Below are positions 47,871 to 63,600 of a stretch of 64,000 bases of DNA, in pieces. Origin of the DNA: Biomphalaria glabrata (Eukaryota; Mollusca; Gastropoda; Planorbidae); the NCBI RefSeq assembly GCF_947242115.1, contig NC_074713.1, positions 29,064,697-29,128,696 of the forward strand. Reading direction: 5' to 3'. How positions within the stretch are numbered: the stretch's first letter is position 1; each line of letters starts with the position of its first letter. Made by a program: the position numbers and the translations under genes. The notes beneath the pieces were generated by a model. It saw nothing but the letters and a program-made list of their open reading frames with translations. It ran no database searches and was not told where the DNA came from.

Positions 47871-48658
47871 ATTGGATAGCTTTCCATTGTTTCTAGTTTA
47901 CCTACTTTGAGCTCTAAAGGATTAAATATAGCTATGATCTTACTCACTTCAGAATTATATGAGACAAGGCATATTTGAAAAAGAGTTTTTCATTTTATTT
48001 TTAAATATTGATATGTTGCAAATCTGAATTTTTCAATTTATATATGGAAAATAGGTGTGTGGTGAGTTGGTGGTGGTGGGGCAGGCACCTTTTTCTTGCT
48101 TGAGAACTATAAGTGCTGAGCTACAGAGATGTGTGTGTGTGTGTGCAGATTCTAGAGTGCTTGAAAAAAGTGATTCCATTGAAGGATGTAAAAAACTTTT
48201 AAATTCAAGAGACAATAATTGAATGTTACGCTGATTAGATCAAAATATACTTTGATAGGAAGCATTCTAATTTAGGCCAAACATAGACTGGTAACTGGGA
48301 GCTAATAGACAATGGGGTCATAATACTAAATTTTCTGAACTGTATTATCACAAAACATTTTTTTTGTTCTGTGTTCAAGATTTTATTTTATTTGTATATT
48401 CCAGTGTTTTCATAATATTTATCTTTAAAAAAATAATAAAAAATTGCTCTGCATTTGTTGAAATATACAGAGGTAGCTTAAAATAATATTTGTATTGTTT
48501 CCTTACATTATTAAATAGAATAATAACATTTGTAAGAGGCTCTAACTGCAAGATAATTATTGGTAGTTTATCTCTCCACAGGTTGACTAATACAGCAAAG
48601 TTGTAAATGTTGTTGACATAGAAGCTTGCCAGAGGCATCTTCAAAAGTCCACTTACAG
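47871..48658. other. Unassigned region upstream of TMEM63 exon
   Basis: No credible ORF or named repeat. A GT microsatellite lies near 48130-48144. The region ends at a CACTTACAG acceptor (48650-48658) before the first identified TMEM63 coding exon. Confidence 0.4.
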
Positions 48659-48662
48659 AATT

Positions 48663-51600
48663 ATGTCTTCAATAACAGTGAGCCCTTTTAAATTTTCCAA
48701 TGAGTCTCCAAATTGCGAGGAAGTTGCCAGATATGGGAATTCGACCCATGTCTTTCTGTATGACAAGTACAATGGCATTCCAGACACTTTGATCATCAAT
48801 CTTGTTGTCTTTGTGGTAAGTACAAGGAAGCAGCTCCCTTTTGTACAAAGCTTATCATATTAACTCACTGTCTGAGTGTACAAAACTTAAAGGAGATAAG
48901 CCTTGAGTAAAGTAGGGTGTTCACTTTAAATTTTTAACTAACAGTAGGCTAAAAACCTTATAATTTTATAAGTTCTTGAATAGCTCAGTGGCAGGCACAT
49001 CAGCCTACTATCCCAGAAACTCAAGTTTTAATTCAGACTTGAACAACCTTTTTTTTTTTAAATTGCTTTTGAAAAGGCAGCATGGAAACCTTCTCACAGA
49101 TATAACCCCTCCAAAAACTGGTCTACAAAAGTGATTGGGCCATAGCTCACTGAGTATACAATAAGCATTATATAGTTGGTATATCTCCTAGTTAGTGCTT
49201 GTGCTTAATTAAGTTTCATATTGTATAGCATCATAGATTTTTCAAAGAATTTTCCTTTCCCAAGTATTCAACAGATTTTCTGTTGTGTTCAGGTCTCACT
49301 TCAATACATGGCTATTGGTCTTATCAAGTTTTTTTTAATAAAATTTTCTTTGTTTTCTTTGATATTGTTTTGCTTTTAAGTAAGTGGTATTTGCCTTATT
49401 GCCTCTTGCTATTCAATCCTTTATTTCTGTCAGTAGATCATTTTTACAAAGCTTATATCAACTCTGTCACTCAGTCTGCTAAAAGGTTTATAAGATCTCG
49501 GGTCAAGCTGAAATTTAGCACAATTATTTCTATTACCTGACAACACAATAATCAATAAAAAAATGAACCAATTAGTTAATTAACTACAAAAACAGGAAGA
49601 AATTGTAATTGACTGAGGTGGTAGTATGAGCTGAATTAGTCCCCTTTTATAGGTTGTTGCTTTAAAAAAGTTTGAAACAAACAATACATAACTATACAAT
49701 CTTCTATTTTCATACACACTTCACAAGCAGAGTGGTTAAAATTGTCAGCTTGAGTTGGCTTGAGTCATGAGTTCGAATTCAGGTCATTCCACTTTTTTTT
49801 TTATAAATGCTTTAAAAAAAAAAAGATTACAGTAAAATTCACCTAGATATCCCCCCCCCCCCCCATCCTCTCTCTATTTTCCCAACTGGTCCAGACAAGT
49901 GCATATTGAGCAAGTTAAAGGCATGAAATTCTGCTTGATAAAAAAAAAAAATTGGTAAAAATATTTCTAACTGCAAAGATTTATTATTGTTGGTCTAGAT
50001 CTATTAAAAACTTAATTACATGACTGATTTAAACTAACTTGTTTAAGCTTTGTTGTTTTTTTTTAAAATTATTTTTTATGTTTTTCTTGCTAGAATGTAT
50101 TTGAACATTTCAACATTTTTTTACTTGCTATCTGTAATTTTATTAATTATTTTCTTCATTTCTTTATAGTGCCTTCTCTTGCTATTTACCATACTGCGCA
50201 AGATTGCTTGGGACTATGGAAGGCTAGCACTTGTCAACAGAACTGAAGAAAAGTAAGTATTTAAGGTTGAAAGTGTTTCCTTTTTTCTTAAAGCGTATGG
50301 CTTGTGCACAATTTAGTGTTATTGAAAAGTAATTTTTCTTAAATGTCACATCTCAATGTTGTAACACTGTTGGTCTGAGTATTTTCTGCCATTTTTTTCT
50401 CTTTATCTTGTCATTTATTTGTAAACAATATTTGCTTCATTTTGTTTGTTTGTTTTAGTACCGGTAGATACAAATTTGAAAGCTTTCACTGAAACATGCC
50501 ATTCGTATTGTGTAACTTAATGAGATCCAACACAATTATATTAAAATTCCAGTTCTTTTCATTTGTTTTCAACTCCCATATCAGTTATATGGTCATTTTC
50601 TCTTCTTAAAATTCATTATTTTAAAAAAGCTACTTAATTAAAAAATTTTTCTCTCCACCCAGTTGAAATTGTTGCTAATGTCATTGAAATGTTTTAAATC
50701 AAGGCTGAAAATTAATTTGAAAATTTCATTAATTATCTGAGATAAATACAGTTGATTCTTGATAGTCTAACACTTCATAATTCAACACACTCAGTATATT
50801 GAGGCGACTGCGATGTATGCAGCAGCTGCACATCTTTCTGTGATTACTTTATGACAGTTTACCTCCCATATTTTTAGTGCTGAGGTTTTGTTAACACTTG
50901 TAAACATTAAACATTATCTTTTCCCTGAAAAATGAGAAATTATTAAGAAGTGTGATCAAGGTGAACTTTGACATTGGTTAACCTACCATTTATGACATTG
51001 TGCAAAATTGGGAAAAATTGAACATTTGTGAAATCTGTTCAAGATGACACCAAGAGAATATTCCCAAGTTGAGGAAGATTTTTTTACTTGGTTTAAACAG
51101 GAAAAGAACAGAGAAAAAGATGATTTTAGAATTCTTAAAAGCAGAATAGTATATTTTTCTTGAGTATTTGTGGAAAGACAACTGTCAACAAGATAGAAAT
51201 TGCAAACTTTATCAAAAACTTAAATGCCTAATTCATTGAACTGTCTTTCTTCTGAGCAATGAAACTGGCTTAATTAATTAGTAGCAACTTTCAAGATCTA
51301 CATGTGCACTATGAGATAACCTTTGTTAACCTTAACCTTTTTGAGCAATCCAACTTCCCTTGTCATGCCATCCATGGACTAGCAAGAGTAAACTGTATTT
51401 CAATAAAGAAACAAGTGTAGTCAAACTCAAGCTATTGATGAAACTAAGGAATACAATGCTGAATTAATTGTTTTCAGCTATTTACACAAAAGTTTTTGTT
51501 TCTAACAAATTAAACATGATTTATTTCTATACCCTTATTAGAAATGGCCTGCATTATTTTATGCCAGTACTTATTATAGGCCTACTACTCAATACGAGCA

Positions 51601-54600
51601 GAGCATCAATTTGATAAGAAATCATGTGTGTAAAATTTAAAATGTGGTTATTAACGTTAAGGAAGTTAACAGTGAAAGGGCTTTAATTTAGTTACAAATG
51701 TCTTATATGTGCTCCAAATTGTTACCAATAAGTTAAATGTGTAATTCATTTGTAGTATTAGCTCACCATTAATTGCATTGAGCTAAATAGAGCTATTTTG
51801 AAAATGAGCCATATTAAATTGAGTCGGTCTCAAGACCTTTGCTAAACTGAAGTTTTGCAAATGAAGAAAACCCAGTTAAACCAAACTTGAAGTGATTTAT
51901 TTCATTACTATTTCAATTTTAATTTTAAAGTGATGGAGTACCTTTGGTTGTAAGAAGGCCCAAAGTGTAAGTAGTCACAGACTTATACATAGCTAACTTT
52001 TTATTTCAAAGTTTGTTCTGTTTCAATTTGGATTGAAATATTGTGTTTGTTATTTTTACTGTATCTTATTAATTTTTACTTTGATTATTATAATATGATT
52101 AATTTAATTATTTTTTATTGTTAATTTATTTATATTGAATTAACTGGCTTAATAATAAATGTAATGATTTAATTTTTTTAACCGATTCCTTTAAACAAGA
52201 AAGAAAGTTGATTACATCAGGCAAATTAACTTCTATTTACATTCTTTTAGACAATTAGTATACACTGCATCTTACTTCATCCATTTGATTTACTTAAGTC
52301 TGTCTTCTGCATCTCCTCCTTATATAGTATCAATATTTGGAAAGGTTGCATGGGGTGGCTGAATTTGTAAGTCATAACACAATTCTGTCTTCCAATCTGA
52401 ACCAGCAAAAAGCATTTTTTAAATTTATTTTTGATACATTTGATGCAGTTTATAAATATACATTACTTAATAACATTCATTGCCAATGGGGTGTCTCTGC
52501 TATGCAGTGCTCAGAAAGTGTTTTTTGCTTTGAGCAGATTGTACAGTAACTTTTTTTTTTAATTCAAGTTTAAACTGTGACTCGTTTCAGTTTCTGTTGA
52601 TTTATTTCAAGTTTAAACAGTGACAACTTTTAAGACTTCTGTTTATTTTGTAATAAATTTCATTGTATCTAAAGAAAATTACTGTCAAATCCTTTTTTTT
52701 CCTCCCACACCCAAGTTATTTTTCTTACTTGTGATATATTCTCTATGTCATTGCATACTTAGTTTTAGGGCAATTTTCTGTGACTTTAAGTGGCAAACAT
52801 AATTTATCAACTGTTTAATAAAAATAATTAAGAGTTAATTAAGAACTAGAGATATATGTAATTATTTGTTGTTTTTTATGTTCTTTGTGGGTTTTAGTTT
52901 ATTATTTATTTTATGTGTAAGTTTTTTTGTTTGTTTTAATATATGTTTTTTATTTCAGAGAAGCCATTAGAAAGGGGAGGTCAGGCTATAATGTGTATGT
53001 TTATTTTACTTAGGCTCTAACATGATGCATGCTGGGCAAAGGGGTGCAGTATGGCTTTTTTTTTACTTTTTGTTAGCCTTAATACTAATATGTCATTAAC
53101 TGCTTGCATTCATAGGGCCCATTGATTTAGTTTGCCTTTAGTACCAACCAAGCTAATGATTGAAAAAGTATTATTAAAATCTTGCAAATTTGCTATTTTG
53201 TTTGGAACAATGAAACAAATTAAAACTACTCTGATGCACTGTTTATTGCTTTACTATCTTTGCTTTTATTTAAAAAAAAAAGAGAGAAACTGCAAATCAT
53301 CTGGTAAAGGTTTTTGTTGTTTTCTGTTTTTCAAACTTATTAAAAAAATAGTGGGGAAATTTGATCTCTACATTTTTTAAATAAATACTTTTATATTCAA
53401 TAACATTTATATATATTCTTAGAGCAATTACTTTTCCTTTTAAAAACAACAACTTTAGACCTTTTCTTATTAATATAACTACCTAAACATCTTACTACCA
53501 GTACACTGTGTGCTCAAATCTCTTCAGTTGAATCAAGGGAGCACTATTCACCTTGTTTAAAAAAGGCTATAGCTAACAGAAAAAATAAATTAATAGATAA
53601 AGAAGTTGACCTATCATTTTGATGGTGTAACAATCTTTTAATAAAAAAGAAAAGATTGGATACACATATCATCATCATCTTTGGATACAACAATATTGTG
53701 ATCATATTAAATTTGGCTGTAAGAGAAAAACTCCATTTAATTACATTATATCTTTATAATAGGACATTGTTCAGCTACTCTCAATTCATATTATTATTAA
53801 CCAACTATTGAAGTTGTTGCTTGTTTGCTGCCTTAGTGTTTTGAAATGATAGTTACAAAAATCAAATAAATAAATATTACTACTTGTTCTTTTTTAATTT
53901 GTTTGCTAATCATTAACATTAACTTACAGAATGACATAACCAAGAAGTTGAATTCAATTATAAGCCCACACTTATTTATATGCAGTTTATGCTGGTTAAT
54001 TGAATAACTTGGTAATTTGAATAGCCAGTTAATCAGATTAATCCTTAATTACATTACTAGAACACAGAAAATTATTTATATGCTGTTTATGCTTATTAAT
54101 TGAATAACTTGGTAATTTGACTTGCCAGTTATTCAGATTTAATCCAAAATTAAAGAAAAGGGTTATCTTATTAGAACCAGAATGTTCCCATACAAATGTC
54201 ATTTTAATAACAGGATAATTTGATAATTTGTTTCCTTTTTAAAAATAATTATTATTAAAATCTTATATTTGGTCCATTGAAGCTGTAATTTGTTGATCTT
54301 TACCATCCATAATACAATTTTAAAAGTTTTCATTGTAACAATCAAGGTTATGAATCGGTTATTATATTTTAAAACTGAAAGATATTATACAACTACAAAT
54401 AAAGTGATTATGAAAGCATTTGCTCAAGTGACAAAATTTGTTCTTAGATAAAACTTGTAGAGTTGTGAATTGGCCTAATTTTTATATAACAGATGGACTT
54501 CTTTATTTTTTGGCGACCGGGATCGGAGGTCATTTACTGGATCCCAGGAGTCATTGGACACAACAGTTACATCCCAGGATAAGGTAAATTAAAATTTGTT

Positions 54601-57600
54601 TGTTGTCTTCTTTTTTAGAGTGATGGGAAATTGTTAGTTGAAGAAAGTTATGAGAATTTGTGCATTAGATATTTCTTTTATCACCTTGTTTAAATATATA
54701 AATATGGCAAGGGTGAATATCTTGTTTTTAGGTTATTACTATTAGGACTTAGGTGGGTATTAAGCATAGTCCCCTTTCTAGACAATTATTATATATATAT
54801 ATATTATTCATAGCTCTTAATTGCATATGTTGGAGACATAGTACATATATTTTTAGGCAATAAGTCTTATGATTTGGTTAGAGCAAGTGTATCTTTGTCT
54901 TCCTTTACAAAATGGTTTGGGATATTAATATATATATTTAGCTGAACTGTCACATGTTATGGTTGGGACTTAGTGTTGTTCATCCGTTTATTGGTGGTAA
55001 ATAAGAATGTTTATATTAGGTTGTTAGTCCAGACTGTAAAATATATTCAAACTCTATTAAGGTAGTAAATATAATTTTAAAAAAATTCTTGCCAATATAC
55101 ATATTTATGCTATACTTTTGCAGGGCATGTTTCGATGGATTGTTGCTTTCTGGAGACTGAGGTAAAGGGAATTTGAAAATTAAAGTTCTCTCTAAGTTAC
55201 TAATTTTAATTAATATAATTGTAATTAATATTAGGGGTGCACCGGATAGTACTTTTTGATATCCGGCCGGGGCCGGATATGACCGGATAGTAAAATTTGA
55301 TATTCGGCCGGGGCCGGAGCCGGATACCTAAGTGTCTTGTTAATAGCTTGTGTTGCTGAACACTTTACGAAACTGTTAAATAACATACCTATATTGGTTG
55401 TTTTTATATTTTTTCTTTTTATATACCTTATTGTTTTAAACTCTGTTACAGATTGATTTATTCAAGCTTAACAGTATTTCTAAAAATCTGTATAGCATGA
55501 GTGTGTCTGTGTGTATGTACGATGCTACCAACTGTAAAGGATGTGTGTAGGAAGGTCAATGTAAATAATGTTAGTATATATTTAAATAGTTACTAATGTA
55601 AATCTCATAAGTAAAGTGCAATCTGCCTTGTATAGTGGTCAGATGTATGTGTTCATGAATTTCAGACCAACAACTTGGTCAGATATACCTAGTGAGCCTA
55701 CACATGTAGTCCTAGTGTAGTGGGTATAGTTGTTTGTGTTAACCATCAAGCATTGTTTTTTCCTTGAGCATATGCACGTAATAGAGTTGGGTGTCAGTCA
55801 AAAAAGATAACACATTGGCATGGTCAGTCAAGCATGTAGATAAATTATACCCGTCCACTAGTTAGAGGTCAAGGGTTGCTTTTTTTACGGTCCAGCATAT
55901 TGTTTCTTTGTTTGCTAGATCTAACAATTTATTTTATGCGATTTTAAAATTTACTGTAAGGTTTTCCATTATTTATTAAGTCAAAAGAATTAAACAACGA
56001 AATTAGCTTTCTTTCTAAAGATTTTAATACAAGGCAAAAAAATACACACACTCAAACATGCACATCTTTGTTTTATTTTATTGTGCAAAGAACGTACGTA
56101 AGAAACATTAAATGCAAAGAACGTATGTAAGAAACATCTTCCTTAATTATTACTTATTAATTATTTTATTCGTGGTTTCAGTAACTGTTACAAAAAGGAA
56201 CGATAATAAGCCTATGGATGTCAGGTGTGTAAAAGTCGTCCTAGCCTGATACACAGTGGCTAAGTACGCATCTTTAGTAAAAAAAAAAGTAATAACAAGG
56301 GGTTAATTGACTTTCACAAATTATTAAGAATATTGTTATCAAATCAAGACACTTAACTGCAGGAGTAATATTCAAGTTAACACGTTAGAAACAGTATTTA
56401 ACCGTAGGCCTAAAATTTATTGACAGTGTAATATCCTTTGTTAGTACGTTGTGTTTTTTCATTCTGGCTTAAAAATGGTCGATGTCTATCAATAAATTGG
56501 GTGTCAAGGACCAAAGAAATAAAATAAAGAGAAGGGGGTGTTTAGCTCTCCATTTAAAGATAGCCCTGGTCGTGTCTTTTACAAAATTATTAGTTACTGG
56601 CTTACTGGGCTATATAATCTCGCGGTTTGTGTTCTGTGTAGCTAAAGGTCACTCGTTTCGGTGCGTGTGATATTTAGTCCAGCTTACTAATTGAGATTTA
56701 TGTTCAAGTAACTCGGCACACTTGAAAAGGTGTGGCCTCTAGCCCAACCACGTGATTAAGATTTTTCTCCAAATAAGCAAACTCTTTGTCCGGATACCCG
56801 TGTAGAAGTCCAGTCTACACCCCCCCCTCACCCCCAATTAAGATTAACTACTAAGTAAACAAACATAGTTCCCTCGTGTGACCTCTAGAGAGTGCTTACG
56901 TCAATCGTATCTCACTTGGGGTCACCTGTCAATCAATGAACTCAATGTGATGGGCTAAACAAATAAAAGGGGGAGGGAGTTGTTCATCTGGAAATATACC
57001 TGGTTACCTAAGAGGTGTGGCTCCTGTAGTCCAGCCCCCCTAATAAAGATTAACTACTAAATAAACAAACTCAGTTCCCTCGAAAGGTGTGACCTCTAGA
57101 GAGTGTCAATACGCTGACATTAAACCTACGTCCATCGTATTTAACTTGTGGTCACCTGCCTATAATAAAAAAAACTCAATGTGATGGACAAAACAAATAA
57201 AAGGGGTGGGAGTTGTTCATCTCTACCTCTGGAGATATACCCGCACAGCTAGACAGACGTCTGGTCAGCATGACGTAGTCAAGGAATGTAGCATTTTAAC
57301 ATGTTAACTAACCTACTCAAAGGTCAAGACAAATTGAAAAAAGTGTCAGCCATTGCTGCTCTGTATGTAAAGCGCATTTATGATGTAAAGTTTCAATTTC
57401 TATTTATATTAAGTTATTAACGCGCCTTGTCTTTATAATAAACGATGTTTGGTGCATATTCATAATGGCTCTATTTTTAAGTACATTATTTTGTTTTAAT
57501 ATAAACATTAATACATTCTACAACAGACATTAATGGAACGAGGTCCACTTTATGCATATTAAATAGGTGTATTTTTTACTATCCGGTTTACTATCCGGTA

Positions 57601-60600
57601 GTGATATCCGACCGGAGCCGAATAGCACCGGATAGTAAAAAATGCCGGATATTTGGCAGAAGCCGGAGCCGGAGCGACTATCCGGTGCACCCCTAATTAA
57701 TATAAATGTAAGCTTACTGGCTTCATTTGAATTTTGCAGTATTAGTTGGAAAGAAAGTGGAGCTACTGTTTACTGATTTGTTTTAATGTAATAAATGTTT
57801 TATGCACACACTTAATACTTGTGCAGTTATAAATGATGCTTTTTCGACTGTTAAGTCCTAAGTTTTTTTTCTAAAACACCAGAGATTTTAAATGTGTAAC
57901 TTTGTCATTTGTACAGAGATGTAGACATCCTCAACAAGTGTGGTCGAGATGCCATTCAGTATCTGTCTTTCCAACGCTACCTCCTTGTGTACATTTCCAT
58001 CATCACAGTTTTGTCAGTTGGTGTCATACTTCCTTTAAACTTCCAGGGATCTCTGTGTATGTATCCAAACTGTCCAGGTTTTAAGTTACTATTTACACTT
58101 TCTCTGAATGTATCCAGAATATCAACTATATCAATTGTTTTGTTTAAAGTCAAAGTTTGTTCAGTTTGTGAACATTTTTAGAATGAATCCCTTGCTTAGA
58201 AAAATGAAACTTTAAAACTTTATTGCTAAATGTATGACCCACATAGCATACTCTTCTAATTGTCATCAGATCCAAACCACAACACATTGGAGGTGTTGGA
58301 AGCTATACACAACATTTCATTTTCTTTTCTTTGGTTCTAGTGGAGAGTTGCAACATTTTCTTTTTCTCATTTAATATCTCTCAAAAAGTTTTTTTAATTG
58401 CAAATTTTTTTCTTATTTTAGTGGGTACATCAGCAGATTTCGGTCACACCACTATTGGAAATTTAGAGTCTAAGTGAGTTAGTTTTTGTTTTGTTCATTC
58501 AGTTATTTACACACAAAAAAGTGTTGTCTTTATGATCTCTAATAATTAGTCTTTCAACGGAATTCCTTTCCTATAAAACACACTACAATATTTACTATTG
58601 TATATAGCAACATTCACTACTAACACTTATTATCCCTTAGAATAGGAGAATTAATGGTAAAATGTTTCAACATCCTTTTGTAGGAGATTGTTTGTCCTGA
58701 AAAATATTGTTACTTTCACTTACATATTATAATCTCAAACTTAAAATCTGTCACAATTCAGACCTGCTAAGTTTGGCTTGTAATCCAAGAATTCTACCCT
58801 TTAGTCTTTACGTCAACTATATATTTGTTGTGAATACTTAACGAATGTTTTTTTTCCTTTTTTTTTTTGTTTAAAAGAGGTGGTATAATAAAGCACAAGT
58901 CTGTTGAATTTTATTTCTGGAGATATAAATCTGGTCTGCCCAGTTGTAATAGTTTTTGTACTTTAATGACTTACCTGATGATAGGTTCACTTCAGAAATG
59001 CTATTTGACAAACCAGTGCAGTCTCATGTTTTTTCACTCACTATTTCACTAACTATTCTGTCTATTCAACTGAAGATTTTGTTTGTGTTTGCTACATATC
59101 CCAAACATAATGCATAATTAACTCTCTAATGAAATGTAGTTATTTAAATGACACACACTACAAACTGGACATATATATAATATTTTTAGCGACCCCATCT
59201 TGTGGGTCCATGCGGTCATGGCTGTAGTCTACTTAGTCATTGTCATTGGTGTCCTCAGCCACTTTAGACTCAACTTGGATGTTGAGGAAGATGAACAGGT
59301 TAGTTTAGTTCATTCAATCACAAGACTTAGTATAAGAAATTTTGTTCATCTCAGCCTTTATGCCACATAAACACTTTAGACCTACTTTAGCTTACAGACA
59401 CGATAATGTGATATTTTAGCTTCTAAAGAGCATGTTAAAATAATTGTAACATCTAATTAGAGACTAATCTTGAAACCCTTCAAAAATTGAATGCCTTATG
59501 GGAGTGAATCTAAAAATTTACTAGTACATCTGGGAGTTGACATTATTTGCTAGCTTACATAAATTAGGAGAAATGTTTATAATCATATAATTGTAGCTTA
59601 TACTTTCAGACCAATGATAATTCAGTGACCTTATAACTGTCAGTAGTTTAACAGTTAAGGGCAACATTTATTCTATGCTTAATGTTAGATTTGTAAAAGA
59701 TGTCATTTGTATTTTTTATGATGACTAGTTGAGTTCAAGTTAAGCTTAATAAGTCTATATGCTTTTACTCTCCAGGTTAGCAGAACCTTGATGGTGTCCA
59801 ACATACCAAAACATAAATGTTTTCACAGTACTATTCTCCAACACTTTGAGTGAGTTCAGTTTACAATGGATTGATTGCTACTCTCAGCTGTCCAAGCGCA
59901 GGCTGTTTCTCATTTTATTATATTTTTGGGCTAAATGATGAATTATAAACCTTTATCTGAAATTTGCTTAGTGCGTTGATCTATGCAGATTTAAATGTAA
60001 ACTTTCAAATGTTCTTTATCTGTTCAGAGAAGCCTATCCTGAAGCCAATGTTACAGACATCCAGTTTGCTTATGATATTGCAGGTCTTGTACTTCTGGAC
60101 AAACACAGGTTTGATTGAGTATAAAATAAATAGATAGTAAAAGTACTATATTTAATTGAATACAAGCTTTGCCCTAATGTAAGCCTTAAACATATTTTTC
60201 TGGGTTCTGATTTTTTAAAAAATTGAGACATGAGTATAAGCTGCAATGCGTACTGTATAAGGGATTGAAGTCTACAAGAAGCATGAAATATGGGTGTAGG
60301 TTATATTATTTTGTCAATGTGTTAGCTATTGATTACTATTACGCTGTGAATAGTACACACCTTTCACACACAAATTATACAACTTAAGGCTTGATGCATC
60401 ATGTACTCTTTTAGAATAAAACATTATGAATTCTTAGAATATTACTATTCAGGTGGTCCATTCAGGTGGTCCATTCATTGACCTTGCCAGCTCATCGGGT
60501 ACTGGCCCACCGTACATTTGCCTGAATACTTATTTAGCCAGTTCGCCCATATTTGTGAAACTCTTATATGTAAAAATCTTGCTTATTAAAATGATTATCA

Positions 60601-63600
60601 TTCATTTATGTCTATTTATATTTATTACAATGTTGATAAAATTGTATGTTTCTTATGACCTTGAGGGTGTTTCAGTTTCTTAAACTTTTTGTTTAAAGAA
60701 AATTTAAAAAAATATTTTTTTTTAGGAAAAGAGCTGCTGAGGCCAAACAATTCTGTGAAAATATTTATAAAACAACTGGCCAGCGTCCAATGATGAGACC
60801 TGTCATCTGTGGTCAAATATGTTGCTGCTGTGCAGAGGTCAGTTGAGAAGTACACTGATAAATGCATGTCTTGACTTTCAAGAGAAGTTGTTGTAGATTT
60901 TGTGATTTTTTGGTTCCTGGTAGTTAATTGAGCATATTTTATTAAATCTAAGTGTTCAGTGCAGACAAATGATGACACCTGTCACCTGTGGTCAACTATA
61001 ATAATAATATATTTTTTTTTATGTTAGGCTTAGTATAATTAAGAACTTACTTTTTAACTTTCTTTTAAAATGTTGCCAACTTGTTTAGCACACTTCATAA
61101 AATTTCTTACTTACCCACAAAGCCCAGTTGCATCTCAGTTGACTAAAATGAATGAGTAAATGACTTATTTAATGACCTTAATCCTATATGCACTATACAT
61201 ATTGCTCAACTATGACCAGGTGGATGCCATTAATTTTTACCAAGCTGAAGAAGCTGAGCTGAAGAAAGCTTGTGAAGAAGAGAAGGAAACAGCATACCAG
61301 ACTCCACTGGGAATAGCTTTCATCACATTGGCTTCAGAATCACAAGCACAAAGGTAAACACTTGATTGATAGTGGGATGATATCTTCTGTGATAAGGTTT
61401 TTAAACTAAATCTCAAAAATAATATTGTCCGTTCAGTGCAAGCCAGTGTAAGGAAGCTGCTCTGCTAAATTATTATAAAAAAAATATTGATACTAAGTCA
61501 AGAATTGCTACATATTGAAATTCTGTTTTTAAATCTAATTAGTATACTTTTCAAGTACATATCAAACTATATATTTGTATACTGTATTGGTAAAAACAAA
61601 TTATTGATTTTTTTCATTTTAGTACACTTTTATTGACTTTTCACTTCAGTGTATCTGATTGAAATTGCATCTAATGAATTTTTGCTGCTGCAAAATTTTA
61701 ATCATTTTAGTAATCAAAAGTACATATTTTAAATATACTGATAACGTTTTTCACTTGCACAGACTAAATATATAGTCTGTTTTGTCTGTGGTCCCTGCAA
61801 TTCCCTTTTCTTCTTTTTCCATGTCATCTTCCTTCATACACATTTCTTATTCTTAAGTCTAAATGATGGCAGACATGAGATGATATCAAGAGTCAAGCAT
61901 TTCTTTTGTGCTCATCAAGTCATGTAGAGACTTTCCAGTCCACTTTTAAGTATGTTCTATAATGGAGAAGAAAAAAAAAACAACAAAATAAATTGTCTTA
62001 TCTAATTATTGCAAATTTGTTAAACATAAGGATTCGAACTGACTTCCGTGCAAGTTGTAAAGGAACACATAATCCTCAAATGTCCAGTTTATATCAGGAG
62101 CTACAAGTTCAGAATTGGATCATGCATTTTGCTCCTTCCCCAGAAAGTATACATTGGTGAGTTCTTTTAGTTCTCTTCAATCTTATTGTATAACATTGCA
62201 ACGTTGCTTTCATTTTATGTCTGCTGTTAAAAAAATATGAATTCAATTTTTTTTATATCCTTTATCTGGAGAGTCCCACCAACAATGCTATAAATTGTAC
62301 TTGTAATCTACAATGACTGTTGTATTCATGTTTGTTTTTATTCAGGGAGAATTTATCTGTTCCGGACTGGCGGTGGTGGACAACAGCTATCTGCATTAAT
62401 GGTGTGCTGATTGTCCTTCTGTTTTTCTTGACCACTCCCATCATGTTTCTTCACACTCTTGACATGTTAAATATAGACATTAAGAAACCTGTGGAAAACT
62501 TACATGTAAGTAGGAGTTCTGTAATTTTATTTACATTGGAATAAAAGTCTATTAAAGTCTTCCCACTTAATTTTACTTACACTGAATTGAGTGTTCACTG
62601 CTATCTGACCTGATTACATTAAGTAGACATTGTCTTTTTTCTTTGTCTGTTTGTCACTTCTTAGAATGAGCTTTGAATTACTTGTATATATAAGTTCTAG
62701 GTTATAGTGTTTTAGTAACTGAGCATGAGAAATGGAAAAACTAAAATGTAACAGGGGTTATGTAGCACCATATTGCCAACTATGTTGTTAAAATATTTAT
62801 ATGTATATTTTCTCTCTCCCAGATTAACCTATCTAATAAAATAGCTTGTTCTTTGAACAACAATATTTTATATTCATTCCACTTCATAAAAAAAAAGAAA
62901 CTGTTTTGAAACAAACAAACCCAATTTTCTGTAATTAAGTTCATACTCACACTATTTTCTACCAACACACTGATACAGTCCCCAATCTTCCATGCAGTTT
63001 TACATCAAACTCACTTGCCTATACATCTACATAAGCTACATAAACAGGAAGATGACATTTCCTTCTAGTTAAATGTACTGTTACCATAACAATGATTGTG
63101 AGAAAGACTACTAGAAAATTGACTATGTTTTCTAAAGTTAGATTAAACAGATATGAATTAGAGACATGTCAAAAAGAGATTGGGACACTATCTGCCTACA
63201 TAGATGGTATAGAATTGTGAGCATCTTTATCAATTAGCAGTCTGCTTTTGTGTAATCTGCGCCATCAATAATGAAATAAGGCATTTCTAGAATAAGAAAA
63301 TATCAATATGTCCATCCAACAAAGAAATGTCTTTACAGATTGATCTCAATGAGAACACTGAGACTAACAACATTCAAGTGTATGCATGGTTTGTGACTAT
63401 GATCTGTTAACCATAGTCTTAGAATTTGTAGTTCATTCATATGGCATTGTTATTTCTAATGTTGTTTATATTTGCTGTTCTACTGGGTTTTTTTTTTAGA
63501 GTGCTTATCTGGTACAGTTTCTGCCAACTTTACTTCTATGGATTTTCTCTGCTCTGCTACCCAGTATAGTTTATTGGTCTGATCAGATCATTGGACATTG

